Notes under the pieces: model-generated | What the model saw: the letters and a program-made list of their open reading frames with translations, nothing else | The model's database searches: none | What the model was told of the DNA's origin: nothing | From: Nitrosomonas sp. | Lineage (GTDB): Bacteria > Pseudomonadota > Gammaproteobacteria > Burkholderiales > Nitrosomonadaceae | Assembly (NCBI GenBank): GCA_021774205.1 | Contig: JAJFJI010000223.1 | Span: 1 to 14,030 of the forward strand | Direction: 5' to 3' | DNA length: 14,030 nt | Made by a program: the position numbers and the translations under genes | Shown: positions 1 to 8,064 of the stretch, in pieces | Numbering within the stretch: position 1 is the stretch's first letter | Layout: each line of letters starts with the position of its first letter

Positions 1-343
1 ATGCCACACCGGCACCAGCAAAAACCATTCCACGCTGACCATCCTGCATAATAATCTGCAAATCATTTAACCGTGAATGCTGCGCCACCACCGTGCCACG
101 CAAACCCCCATCACGCACCAACAAATTACTACCCAACCCAATAAAAGATACCGGTTCATGCTGTGGCAGGCCATGTAAAAATACAGCAAGATCAGCAAGA
201 TCAGCTGGTTTATAAAAACGCGCTGCAATACCGCCTGCACGCCAAGAAGTATGCTTTTTCATTGATTCATTAATGCGCAAATCACCACGGTGTCTAGGCA
301 AGCAGAAACCACTTGAGATTTTATTGACTTCTGGCATTTTCAT
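1..343 (-). CDS. murB: UDP-N-acetylenolpyruvoylglucosamine reductase MurB, N-terminal part (cut by window edge)
   Basis: MurB is a cytoplasmic FAD enzyme that uses NADPH to reduce UDP-GlcNAc-enolpyruvate to UDP-MurNAc, the second committed step of peptidoglycan precursor synthesis. Reading the minus strand from ATG at 343 gives about 114 codons that run off the left edge. The visible part carries KKHTSWRAGG (about residues 29-38), matching the family's N-terminal T-S-W-x-x-G-G signature. It also has IGLGSNLLVRDGG (about residues 67-79), the FAD pyrophosphate-binding loop, followed by GMVFAGAG. An in-frame TAA lies just upstream, so the start must be ATG 343 or the second ATG two codons later at 337. 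The Shine-Dalgarno signal is weak (GGGTG about 6-7 nt upstream). The start is 61 nt after the murC stop, which is the canonical dcw order. The identification is secure; the choice between the two ATGs is less so. Confidence 0.93.
   Translation of the reverse strand, partial: MKMPEVNKISSGFCLPRHRGDLRINESMKKHTSWRAGGIAARFYKPADLADLAVFLHGLPQHEPVSFIGLGSNLLVRDGGLRGTVVAQHSRLNDLQIIMQDGQRGMVFAGAGVA
184..205. repeat. Short 9-bp in-frame tandem repeat inside murB
   Basis: The plus strand shows the 9-mer CAGCAAGAT twice in tandem (184-192 and 193-201), followed by a partial third copy, CAGC. On the coding strand this encodes a repeated Ala-Asp-Leu in a MurB segment reading ADLADLAVF. The repeat keeps the frame and is short, so it may be no more than a helix-forming sequence that happens to be repetitive. 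Confidence 0.6.
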
Positions 344-404
344 ACATACACCCAAGAAGAAACAGCCTTATGGCAAAATGACAAAAAATGATCCACCATT
401 AAAC

Positions 405-1823
405 TCACCCGTTTATAACCGTCAGTTTTTGCTTAAAATCCACAACACCCGGCGCAACACCCGAAACCGAACCCGCACCCATTACTAACACCACGTCGCC
501 ATCCTGGGCTATACGATGAATAGCAGCCGGTAGTGCGTCAACGGTTTCGACAAAAATAGGCTCCACCTTGCCTTGCACTCTGACCGCACGTGCAAGCGAC
601 TTACTATCAGCGGCAACAATAGGATCTTCCCCGGCTGAATAGACCGTTGTTAATAACACAACATCAACTTTGGATAACACCTCTACAAAATCTTCAAACG
701 AATCCCGCGTACGAGTGTAGCGATGCGGTTGAAATGCCAGCACCAGCCGACGACGTGGAAAAGCGCCTCGCGCCGCCTGGATAGTCGCTACCATTTCCGC
801 AGGGTGATGGCCGTAATCATCAACTAATGCGAAGCTTCCTTTGCCGGCTAGTTTAACTTCACCATATTGTTCAAAACGCCGCGCGACACCACTAAATTCA
901 GACAATGCTTTTATAATGGCCTGATCCGGCACACTTAACTCATTTGCTACTGCAATTGCCGCAAGCGCATTTTGTATGTTATGCAGCCCTGGAAGATTCA
1001 GCATGATATCAAGTCTACGCGCATCGCCATTCACGCCTACCACCGCAGTAAAGCCCATTTTTCCATTGTTATGGTGGATATCAACTGCATGGACTTGCGC
1101 TGCCTCAGACAAGCCGTAGGTTGTAATTGGTTTACTGATAGCAGGCATAATTTCACGCACGTTAGCATCATCAATACATACGATCGCCATGCCGTAAAAA
1201 GGCAGATGCTGAATAAATTCAACAAAAGTCTGCTTGAGCAGATTAAAATCATGCCCATAAGTTTCCAAATGGTCGGCATCAATATTAGTGACGACGGTCA
1301 ATACAGGTAGCAAGTAAAGAAATGAAGCATCGGACTCATCCGCTTCCACCACAATGAATTCACCGCTCCCCAATTTGGCATGGCAACCCGCGGCTTCCAG
1401 CCTGCCACCGATAACAAAAGTCGGATCCATATTCGCTGCCGCCAGAACACTCGCTATCAAGCTAGTCGTCGTCGTTTTCCCATGCGTACCAGCAACTGCT
1501 ATTCCTCGCCGCAATCTTAATAATTCTGCCAACATTAATGCGCGTGGCACCACTGGAATATTCCTCTCCCGTGCTGCAATGACTTCGGGGTTATCTGATT
1601 TGACCGCTGTTGACGTCACCACAACATCCGCAGACGAAATGTGGCTATGTGCATGACCCACATATACGGTTGCGCCCATATTTCTCAAGCGACGTGTTGC
1701 AAGATTGTCGGTCAAATCTGAACCACTGACCTGATAATCCAAATTAAGTAACACTTCAGCAATACCACTCATGCCGGAACCACCAATCCCAACAAAGTGA
1801 ATATGTTTGACTTTATGTTTCAT
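405..1823 (-). CDS. murC: UDP-N-acetylmuramate--L-alanine ligase MurC
   Basis: MurC is the ATP-dependent cytoplasmic ligase that adds L-alanine to UDP-MurNAc, the first residue of the stem peptide. At 472 residues it is of normal family length. The N-terminal UDP-binding Rossmann loop is GIGGSGMSG (residues 12-20). The Mur-ligase P-loop is AGTHGKTTTTS (111-121), the acidic metal-binding stretch EADESDASF lies at 160-168, and NIDADHLE follows at 180-187. The C-terminal domain has DDYGHHPAE (335-343) and AFQPHRYTRT (363-372), which are specific to the MurC branch. Its ATG overlaps the murG stop as ATGA. No good Shine-Dalgarno is seen at the usual distance (GGGAA is about 10 nt away), so translation is probably coupled to murG. 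Confidence 0.98.
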   Translation of the reverse strand: MKHKVKHIHFVGIGGSGMSGIAEVLLNLDYQVSGSDLTDNLATRRLRNMGATVYVGHAHSHISSADVVVTSTAVKSDNPEVIAARERNIPVVPRALMLAELLRLRRGIAVAGTHGKTTTTSLIASVLAAANMDPTFVIGGRLEAAGCHAKLGSGEFIVVEADESDASFLYLLPVLTVVTNIDADHLETYGHDFNLLKQTFVEFIQHLPFYGMAIVCIDDANVREIMPAISKPITTYGLSEAAQVHAVDIHHNNGKMGFTAVVGVNGDARRLDIMLNLPGLHNIQNALAAIAVANELSVPDQAIIKALSEFSGVARRFEQYGEVKLAGKGSFALVDDYGHHPAEMVATIQAARGAFPRRRLVLAFQPHRYTRTRDSFEDFVEVLSKVDVVLLTTVYSAGEDPIVAADSKSLARAVRVQGKVEPIFVETVDALPAAIHRIAQDGDVVLVMGAGSVSGVAPGVVDFKQKLTVING

Positions 1824-2905
1824 GGTGATACATTTCCCATGTCAATGCATGCCTGGGCTACTATTTTAGTAGCGTCTGGTTTTGCCAATGCGCGTGCCGC
1901 TTTTGCCATTGCTAGCAGTTTCTCGCGCGTACTATCTAACAATAGTTCCTTTAAGCTTTGCGGTATGAGTTTTTCCTGTGGCAACAAAATGGCTGCATGA
2001 TTCTCACTCAAAAATTTTGCGTTGCAAGTTTGATGATCATCGACAGCATAAGGATAAGGCACTAGAACACTTGCCACACCCACTGCCGTTAATTCGGCAA
2101 CTGTTAATGCGCCGGCACGACATAGCACTAAATCACATTCCGCATAACAAGTAGCCATATCTTCAATAAATTCCACCAATTCAGCTTCTACGTCCATTTC
2201 TTCATAATTTTTCCGCAAGGCCTCCAAGTGATTACCGCCAGCTTGATGCGTTACCAATGGACGCCTATTCTTCGGTATTAATCTCAAAGCTTGCGGCACA
2301 ATCGTATTGAGTGCTTGCGCCCCTCGACTACCACCGACCACCAGCAACTTCAGTTTGCCCTCACGTCCCTCGAATCGTTTCTCCGGCCTTTCTACTTGAG
2401 AAATTTCCTCCCGCACCGGATTTCCTGAAAATATTATTTTATTTCCGGAGCCCAGGATTGTGCCGGGAAAAGCCAACAGAACTTTGTCAGCCAATTTTGC
2501 CAGCACCTTATTAGTCAGACCCGGAATTGAATTCTGCTCATGAATAACTAGTGGCCTGTTTAACAATACAGCCATCATGCCACCAGGGAAAGCTGGATAG
2601 CCACCCATACCCAGCACCACGTCCGGACGCACCCTGAACATCACCTTTGCGCTTTGCCAAAATGCTAGCAATAGCCGCAGCGGCAACATTAGCCAGGTTA
2701 CCGCTTTTTTTCCGCGTAACCCAGAAAAATTGATAGCTTCCATATCATATCCATGTTGCGGCACCAGTACTGTTTCCATTCCGGACTTAGTGCCCAGCCA
2801 AACAATGCGCCATCCTGCCGCCTTTAGATAACTGGCAACTGCCAACCCCGGGAACACATGACCACCTGTTCCACCAGCCATGATTAAAATCGTTCGCGCT
2901 GCCAT
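1820..2905 (-). CDS. murG: Lipid II synthase MurG (undecaprenyl-PP-MurNAc-pentapeptide GlcNAc transferase)
   Basis: MurG is a peripheral inner-membrane GT-B glycosyltransferase of family GT28. It transfers GlcNAc from UDP-GlcNAc to lipid I, giving lipid II. The 361-residue product has the N-terminal glycine-rich loop GGTGGHVFPG (11-20), GMGGYPAFPG (99-108), HEQNSIPG (122-129), the second G-loop GGSRGAQALN (191-200), and the UDP-GlcNAc-binding block CRAGALTVAEL (262-272) followed by DDHQT (289-293). The hydrophobic patch at about 72-92 (WLMLPLRLLL and on) fits the family's membrane-association site. A clear GGAG lies 4 nt before the ATG, inside the 37-nt gap after ftsW. The gene therefore has its own ribosome entry signal, unlike most genes in the cluster. 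Its stop overlaps the murC start. Confidence 0.98.
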   Translation of the reverse strand: MAARTILIMAGGTGGHVFPGLAVASYLKAAGWRIVWLGTKSGMETVLVPQHGYDMEAINFSGLRGKKAVTWLMLPLRLLLAFWQSAKVMFRVRPDVVLGMGGYPAFPGGMMAVLLNRPLVIHEQNSIPGLTNKVLAKLADKVLLAFPGTILGSGNKIIFSGNPVREEISQVERPEKRFEGREGKLKLLVVGGSRGAQALNTIVPQALRLIPKNRRPLVTHQAGGNHLEALRKNYEEMDVEAELVEFIEDMATCYAECDLVLCRAGALTVAELTAVGVASVLVPYPYAVDDHQTCNAKFLSENHAAILLPQEKLIPQSLKELLLDSTREKLLAMAKAARALAKPDATKIVAQACIDMGNVSP

Positions 2906-2909
2906 TCCA

Positions 2910-2913
2910 CTCC
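2910..2913 (-). promoter_or_regulatory. Ribosome binding site of murG
   Basis: On the minus strand the sequence TTGGAGTGGAATG places GGAG 4 nt before the murG ATG. It fixes the start and shows that murG need not depend on translation of ftsW, from which it is separated by 37 nt. Confidence 0.65.
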
Positions 2914-2942
2914 AAGATCAAACCTGTCGCTTATTGTTCGCA

Positions 2943-4097
2943 TCATTCAACAAAGCCCCTAAGACGTCGCTGATTTTCCCAATCCACTCGCAACAACACA
3001 GCCAAAGCAATGCAAATAACAGTAATACTGCTACCCCCAAAACTCATTAGCGGGAGTGTTAACCCCTTGGTTGGCAACACGCCCATATTCACACCCATGT
3101 TGATAAATGCCTGCAATCCTATCCAAACGCCAATGCCTTGCGCCACTAATGCAGAATATTGACAATCCAGTTTATTAGCCTGATGCCCGATAGCGAATGC
3201 GCGTATTATTAACCATGCAAACAACATGATCACTGCCACCACACCTACAAATCCCAGCTCTTCAGCTAGCACCGCAAACAAAAAATCCGTATGCGCTTCT
3301 GGCAAATAAAACAGCTTCTCAACACTTGCACCAAGGCCAACACCCAACCATTCACCTCGTCCAATAGCAATCAATGCATGGCTTAGTTGATAACCTTTCC
3401 CGCCAGGATCCGCCCACGGATCCATGAAAGCAATAATCCGATCCATGCGGTAAGGTTCATCCAAGATCAATAAACCCAGACCGATCAACAAAAAACAGAT
3501 CAGCCCTGCATACAGTTTCAGGCTCATACCACCCAGAAACAAAATTACCATTATCAACACAGTAACAACAACAAATGCACCAAAATCTGGCTCTAGCAAC
3601 AAAAGCGTTCCCACTATGGACATAATGAGCAACATTGGCAGAAATCCTTCACGAAAACTATCCAGACAATTTGCTTTACGCACAACATAGCCGGCTGCAT
3701 AGATCACCACAAAGAATTTCATGAGCTCAGAAGGCTGAAAGTTAACAACAAACAACGATATCCAACGCCTACTCCCATTAACCTCAAGGCCAATACCCGG
3801 AATTAATACCAATACAAGCAATAATGCGCCAAAAGCAAGCAGATGAACGGCATATTTCTGCCATGCGCGCATTGGCACCAAAAACGCTAACAACCCCAAA
3901 AGTAACCCAACGGCTAGATAGGATGCATGCCGAAGCAGATAATAACCAGTGCCACCGACACCCCGCCCAGCATCAGCAATCGCAATTGAAGCCGAATAAA
4001 CCATGACCAATCCCAGGCCAAGTAAAAATACAATCGTCCAAATCAAACCCTGGTCTAAATCTACCGAATTTTTCTGATTGTTAGCTTGATGTGTCAT
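2943..4097 (-). CDS. ftsW: Septal peptidoglycan glycosyltransferase FtsW (SEDS family)
   Basis: FtsW is the polytopic SEDS glycosyltransferase that polymerises lipid II at the division septum in complex with the class B PBP FtsI. The 384-residue product begins with a short cytoplasmic tail (about 1-16) and then shows about ten hydrophobic segments, the first at about 17-37. Family landmarks are NGSRRWI (107-113), QPSELMK (121-127), EPDFGAF (169-175), the PEAHTDF block (266-272) with the Asp (D271) held to be catalytic in SEDS enzymes, AEELGFVG (278-285), and the C-terminal PTKGLTLPLMSFGGSS (342-357). The start lies only 3 nt after the murD stop with no strong Shine-Dalgarno, so coupled translation is likely. 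FtsW rather than RodA is inferred from the dcw position between murD and murG. Confidence 0.97.
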   Translation of the reverse strand: MTHQANNQKNSVDLDQGLIWTIVFLLGLGLVMVYSASIAIADAGRGVGGTGYYLLRHASYLAVGLLLGLLAFLVPMRAWQKYAVHLLAFGALLLVLVLIPGIGLEVNGSRRWISLFVVNFQPSELMKFFVVIYAAGYVVRKANCLDSFREGFLPMLLIMSIVGTLLLLEPDFGAFVVVTVLIMVILFLGGMSLKLYAGLICFLLIGLGLLILDEPYRMDRIIAFMDPWADPGGKGYQLSHALIAIGRGEWLGVGLGASVEKLFYLPEAHTDFLFAVLAEELGFVGVVAVIMLFAWLIIRAFAIGHQANKLDCQYSALVAQGIGVWIGLQAFINMGVNMGVLPTKGLTLPLMSFGGSSITVICIALAVLLRVDWENQRRLRGFVE

Positions 4098-4100
4098 CCG

Positions 4101-5516
4101 TTAGTGTTTTTTCTGGCTAAAATTAAAAAATTTTGTCTCGATATCTTTTACTGCCGCAATAAATACCTCGGCCCGGTGTACGTAACTTCTGAACATATCA
4201 AAGCTGGCACAACCTGGCGACAACAACACGACATCACCGGGTTGCGCTAATAAAAAACTGATTTGCATCGCTTCTCGCATGGTTTTTGCAAAATGCAACG
4301 AAACGCCACAGTCTTTAATCGCAGTGGCAATTTCTTTTGCGTCCCGTCCAATTAAAATCACAGCACGAACGGAATTAGCAACCGGATCCCGCAATGGAGA
4401 AAAATCTTGTCTTTTGCCATCTCCCCCCGCAATTAATACAATCTTTTGTTTCATGCCATTCAGCGCCGCTACTGTCGCCCCTACATTGGTGCTTTTTGAA
4501 TCATCGTAGAATGTCACACCATTAAATGCGGCAACTTTCTCCATTCGATGCGGCAGACCACGAAATTCTCGCAGCGCCTGCAACAATGGCTCAAACGGCA
4601 ACGCCATCGCGCGGCATATTGCCAACGCAGCCAATGCATTAATGACATTATGCAGTCCAGCAACAACAAGCTCGTTGGTTTTCATCAGGCATGCCTTTCC
4701 CTGCATCAACCACATATCATGTCCATCATGCAGCAAACCAAAATCCATTTCAGAAATTGGCTCCTCTAAACCAAAAAAGATCTGTCTTTTGTCTGCCAGC
4801 GCCATCGCGCGAACACCAGGATCATCCCGGTTCAGAATCTGGACCGCATCCCCGTCAATATCATGCTGAAATATCCTTGCCTTGGCAGCCGCATATTCTT
4901 GCATACCAACATAACGATCCAAATGATCTTCACTAAGATTTAAAACCGCAGCCACATCCGCATTAAGATTTTGTATTGCTTCAAGTTGAAAACTGGACAT
5001 TTCCAGTACCCATGCTTGTGGCAATTTGCCGGCGTCCATACGCTGCATTAATACATCCAGCACCGCGGGACCAATATTCCCTGCAACTTCTATATCCCAT
5101 CCTGATTTTTTTAGCATGGCGCCAACCATCGCGGTAACCGTTGTTTTTCCATTGGAACCCGTGATAGCTAAGACTATCGGTTTTGGCGCACTGTTTTGTT
5201 TAAGCGCGTTGATAAAAAAAGCGATATCTCCCAGTACTGGAACACCATGATGCTTGGCTTGTTGAACCAACGGCTCGGAAAGCGGAACACCCGGGCTAAT
5301 CGCAACAAACGCAACATCATCCAATAATTTCATATCGAATTTTCCCGGGCATATTTGTGCTACAGGAATAATCTTTCTCAGCGCATCCAAACATGGTGGC
5401 GTCACACGACTATCCGCCACGCGCACAGTCGCCTCCTGTCGTGACAACCACTTGGTCATAGATAATCCAGTTTCACCCATTCCCAAAACCAGCACCGTTT
5501 TCCCCCGCAAATTCAT
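4101..5516 (-). CDS. murD: UDP-N-acetylmuramoyl-L-alanine--D-glutamate ligase MurD
   Basis: MurD is the cytoplasmic ATP-dependent ligase that adds D-glutamate to UDP-MurNAc-L-Ala. From ATG 5516 the product has 471 residues. Its N-terminal nucleotide-sugar fold shows GMGETGLS (12-19). The P-loop is ITGSNGKTTVT (118-128), with GNIG at 146-149, NLSEDHLDRY at 193-202, and DDSKSTN at 338-344, the substrate-binding signature of MurD. The C-terminal part has LIAGGDGK (361-368) and LLSPGCASFDMF (431-442). The open frame extends 28 codons further upstream, into the 3' end of mraY. The ATG at 5516 was chosen because the Rossmann strand begins directly after it, no homologous-looking residues precede it, and its ATGA overlap with the mraY stop matches the other junctions. 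There is no visible Shine-Dalgarno. Confidence 0.97.
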   Translation of the reverse strand: MNLRGKTVLVLGMGETGLSMTKWLSRQEATVRVADSRVTPPCLDALRKIIPVAQICPGKFDMKLLDDVAFVAISPGVPLSEPLVQQAKHHGVPVLGDIAFFINALKQNSAPKPIVLAITGSNGKTTVTAMVGAMLKKSGWDIEVAGNIGPAVLDVLMQRMDAGKLPQAWVLEMSSFQLEAIQNLNADVAAVLNLSEDHLDRYVGMQEYAAAKARIFQHDIDGDAVQILNRDDPGVRAMALADKRQIFFGLEEPISEMDFGLLHDGHDMWLMQGKACLMKTNELVVAGLHNVINALAALAICRAMALPFEPLLQALREFRGLPHRMEKVAAFNGVTFYDDSKSTNVGATVAALNGMKQKIVLIAGGDGKRQDFSPLRDPVANSVRAVILIGRDAKEIATAIKDCGVSLHFAKTMREAMQISFLLAQPGDVVLLSPGCASFDMFRSYVHRAEVFIAAVKDIETKFFNFSQKKH

Positions 5517-6598
5517 CGTAATTTCAATGTAGATAACCCCACCAAAACCAATATGAAGGTAATAATCCAAAACCGCACCACCACCTGGTTTTCTTTCCAC
5601 CCTTTTAATTCAAAGTGATGATGCAAGGGTGCCATACGAAAAATCCGTTTACCCACAAGTTTGTAGGATGCCACCTGCAACATGACTGATAACGTCTCGA
5701 TGACAAACACACCGCCCATAATAATCAGCACTATTTCCTGGCGCACGATTACCGTCACCACACCTAACGCAGCGCCAAGTGCAAGTGCGCCTACATCACC
5801 CATGAACACTTCTGCGGGATAAGTGTTAAACCACAAAAACGCCAATCCAGCGCCAGCCAGTGCGCCACAAAACACAGCCAGCTCACCAGCATTCGGGATA
5901 TAAGGTATCGCCAAATAATTTGCAAAAACTACATGGCCGGCGACATAGGCAAAAACTGCCAATGCAGCGCTAATCATCACTGTCGGCATGATAGCTAGAC
6001 CATCCAGCCCGTCAGTCAGATTTACCGCATTACTGGTTCCTACAATGACAAAATAGGTCACAATGACAAAACCGACCACACCCAACGGGATGGCCACCTC
6101 TTTAAAAAAAGGCACGATCATATCCGTTTGCACGGGCAATTCAGCGGTTAATGCTAGATAAAGTGCAACGGAAATCGCAATAACTGATTGCCAAAAGAAC
6201 TTTACTGCAGCCGAAAGTCCCTTCGGATTTCGATCCACTACTTTACGGTAATCGTCGATCCAACCAATAACGCCAAAGCCCAGTGTCGTTAAAAGCACCA
6301 CCCAAATGTAGCGATTACTCAAATCTGCCCATAACAATGTCGTGATAACAATAGCCACCAATATGAGCGCGCCACCCATTGTTGGTGTACCTGCTTTAAC
6401 AAGATGCGTTTGTGGCCCATCATCTCGCACAGACTGGCCTATTTTATAAGCGGTTAGTTTACGTATCATGAACGGGCCAATGACAAACGAAATTGCCAGC
6501 GCAGTCAGTGCGGCCAACATGGTGCGTAATGTAATGTAATTGAACACATTAAAAGCACGGATATCCAAAGCCAGCCATTGAGAAAGCTCTAACAGCAT
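5513..6598 (-). CDS. mraY: Phospho-N-acetylmuramoyl-pentapeptide-transferase MraY
   Basis: MraY is the integral membrane translocase that moves phospho-MurNAc-pentapeptide from UDP onto undecaprenyl phosphate, making lipid I. From ATG 6598 it has 361 residues, the usual length (the E. coli protein has 360). It shows about ten hydrophobic segments. Family motifs are the Asp pair in WIDDYRK (113-119), NPKGLS (124-129), NLTDGLDG (193-200), FMGDVG (265-270) with the active-site Asp, and MAPLHHHFE (322-330), the histidine loop specific to MraY. The frame can be opened four codons earlier with a TTG at 6610. That is rejected because GGGAG sits 5 nt before the ATG and would fall inside the longer version. 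It follows murF after a 77-nt gap and overlaps murD by 4 nt. Confidence 0.98.
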   Translation of the reverse strand: MLLELSQWLALDIRAFNVFNYITLRTMLAALTALAISFVIGPFMIRKLTAYKIGQSVRDDGPQTHLVKAGTPTMGGALILVAIVITTLLWADLSNRYIWVVLLTTLGFGVIGWIDDYRKVVDRNPKGLSAAVKFFWQSVIAISVALYLALTAELPVQTDMIVPFFKEVAIPLGVVGFVIVTYFVIVGTSNAVNLTDGLDGLAIMPTVMISAALAVFAYVAGHVVFANYLAIPYIPNAGELAVFCGALAGAGLAFLWFNTYPAEVFMGDVGALALGAALGVVTVIVRQEIVLIIMGGVFVIETLSVMLQVASYKLVGKRIFRMAPLHHHFELKGWKENQVVVRFWIITFILVLVGLSTLKLR

Positions 6599-6603
6599 AA
6601 AAG

Positions 6604-6608
6604 CTCCC
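6604..6608 (-). promoter_or_regulatory. Ribosome binding site of mraY
   Basis: GGGAG on the minus strand ends 5 nt before ATG 6598. It decides the mraY start in favour of the ATG over the upstream TTG at 6610, and gives mraY independent initiation after the 77-nt gap. Confidence 0.7.
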
Positions 6609-6675
6609 AAAATAGCCTTTTATATCGAAGATTCATAATTCCTTGTAGCGCCAATTCAAGCATTCCATTGTTTTA

Positions 6676-8064
6676 TCAAGCATCAATTTCTAAACGCTGG
6701 ACCACGCGCTCCATCCGCATAAAGCGTGATCCTTTGACTAATAATGTGACATCTGCCGCAAGTAATTTTTCGGTCTCTTTCAACAATTCATCAATATTTT
6801 CGAAATGTTGTGCGCCATTACCAAATTCTTCAGTTGCATACGCGCTTAGTTCACCCAAAGTAAACAATTTGTCCAGCCCAGCACTTCGCGCCTCTTTACC
6901 AATACATCGATGAAAATCCGCCGCAGATTTTCCCAACTCACCCATATCACCCAACACTAAGATTTTTTTACCTGATGTTGCTGCCAATACCGCCAATGCA
7001 GCACGAACCGACTCTGGATTGGCGTTATAACTGTCATCGAGCAATGTCGCACGATGAAATCCATTTTTCTTTTGCATTCGCCCGCTCACACCATCAAATT
7101 TCTGCAACCCCGCGGCAATCACTGCTTTACTTATTCCCAACCCCACTGCTACAGCCGCTGCAGCAAGCGCATTTCGAACATTATGCTTACCAGGCACCCG
7201 CAAACTCATCTGCTCAGCGCCATCAGGAAGTTTCAATGTAAGGCTGTTAGTTAGTGAATCAGATTGAAAACTCGCGCTCACCTGCGCATTTTCATTCAAC
7301 CCAAAATCCACCACCTGCCTACCATCCGCAAGCTTGTACCATAATGGCGCATATGGATCGTCCGCGTTGATAATCGCAACACCTTGCTGATCTAATCCTA
7401 TGAAAATTTCACCTTTGGCGTGCGCGACGGCCTCTACCGTTCCCAGCCCTTCGATATGCGCCGCACCAGCATTAGTAATGACTGCCACATTCGGTTTTGC
7501 CAGTTGCGTTAGATATGATATTTCACCAATATGATTCATCCCCATCTCAATCACTGCAAAAACATGCTGCGCACGCAATCGTAACAACATCAATGGCATA
7601 CCAATATCATTATTGAGATTGCCTTCCGTAGCTAATACATATTCTGCAGCATCATGATCACCGAACTGTTTATTCTCAATTTCCTGCCGTAGAATCGATG
7701 CAATCATCTCTTTGACAGTGGTCTTGCCATTACTACCGGTAACCGCAACCAACGGCGCTGCAAAACGCTGGCGCCATGATGCTGCCAACTGTCCCAATCC
7801 CAACCGCGTATCCGCCACCCTCATCAAAGGCTTGCCCGGCATCAAATCACCATCGCCTGCTTGCGCTTTTACCATGGCCGCAACCGCGCCCTTTTTTATC
7901 GCACCGACAACAAATTTGTGACCATCAAATTTCTCGCCAGATAATGCGATAAACAAATCACCCGCCCGCACTGTACGGCTATCCGTACTAACACCCGTAA
8001 AGTAAGCATCCAAGCCATTCCAATCAGCGTCTATGACCTGGGCCGCTTCCCTTACCGCCATCAT
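6676..8064 (-). CDS. murF: UDP-N-acetylmuramoyl-tripeptide--D-alanyl-D-alanine ligase MurF
   Basis: MurF is the last soluble Mur ligase. It joins D-Ala-D-Ala to UDP-MurNAc-tripeptide in the cytoplasm. The 462-residue product has the N-terminal STDSR (26-30) and GDLFIAL (35-41) typical of MurE/MurF, the P-loop VTGSNGKTTVKEM (108-120), TEGNLNND (146-153), EMGMNHIGEI (173-182), and the MurF-specific DDSYNANPES (343-352). C-terminally LVLGDMGELG is present. Two adjacent ATG codons (8064 and 8061) are possible. The first overlaps the murE stop as ATGA and the second by one base; the product differs only by one Met. The segment between the P-loop and TEGNLNND (about 127-145) is somewhat long and charged, which I read as a variable surface loop. 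A 77-nt gap follows before mraY. Confidence 0.97.
   Translation of the reverse strand: MMAVREAAQVIDADWNGLDAYFTGVSTDSRTVRAGDLFIALSGEKFDGHKFVVGAIKKGAVAAMVKAQAGDGDLMPGKPLMRVADTRLGLGQLAASWRQRFAAPLVAVTGSNGKTTVKEMIASILRQEIENKQFGDHDAAEYVLATEGNLNNDIGMPLMLLRLRAQHVFAVIEMGMNHIGEISYLTQLAKPNVAVITNAGAAHIEGLGTVEAVAHAKGEIFIGLDQQGVAIINADDPYAPLWYKLADGRQVVDFGLNENAQVSASFQSDSLTNSLTLKLPDGAEQMSLRVPGKHNVRNALAAAAVAVGLGISKAVIAAGLQKFDGVSGRMQKKNGFHRATLLDDSYNANPESVRAALAVLAATSGKKILVLGDMGELGKSAADFHRCIGKEARSAGLDKLFTLGELSAYATEEFGNGAQHFENIDELLKETEKLLAADVTLLVKGSRFMRMERVVQRLEIDA

Noticed and set aside
273..488. Plus-strand ORF of 71 codons across the murC-murB junction
   Set aside because: It lies antisense to the real murB N-terminus and murC C-terminus, whose conserved motifs explain the sequence. 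The product is basic and low in complexity.
972..1310. Plus-strand ORF of 112 codons inside murC, and similar antisense ORFs throughout the cluster
   Set aside because: These are shadows of the coding frames on the minus strand. None shows a family motif or a plausible start signal.
7600..7700. Possible insertion in MurF between the P-loop and TEGNLNND
   Set aside because: The segment is slightly longer and more charged than I expect, but this region varies within the family. The frame and all flanking motifs are intact.
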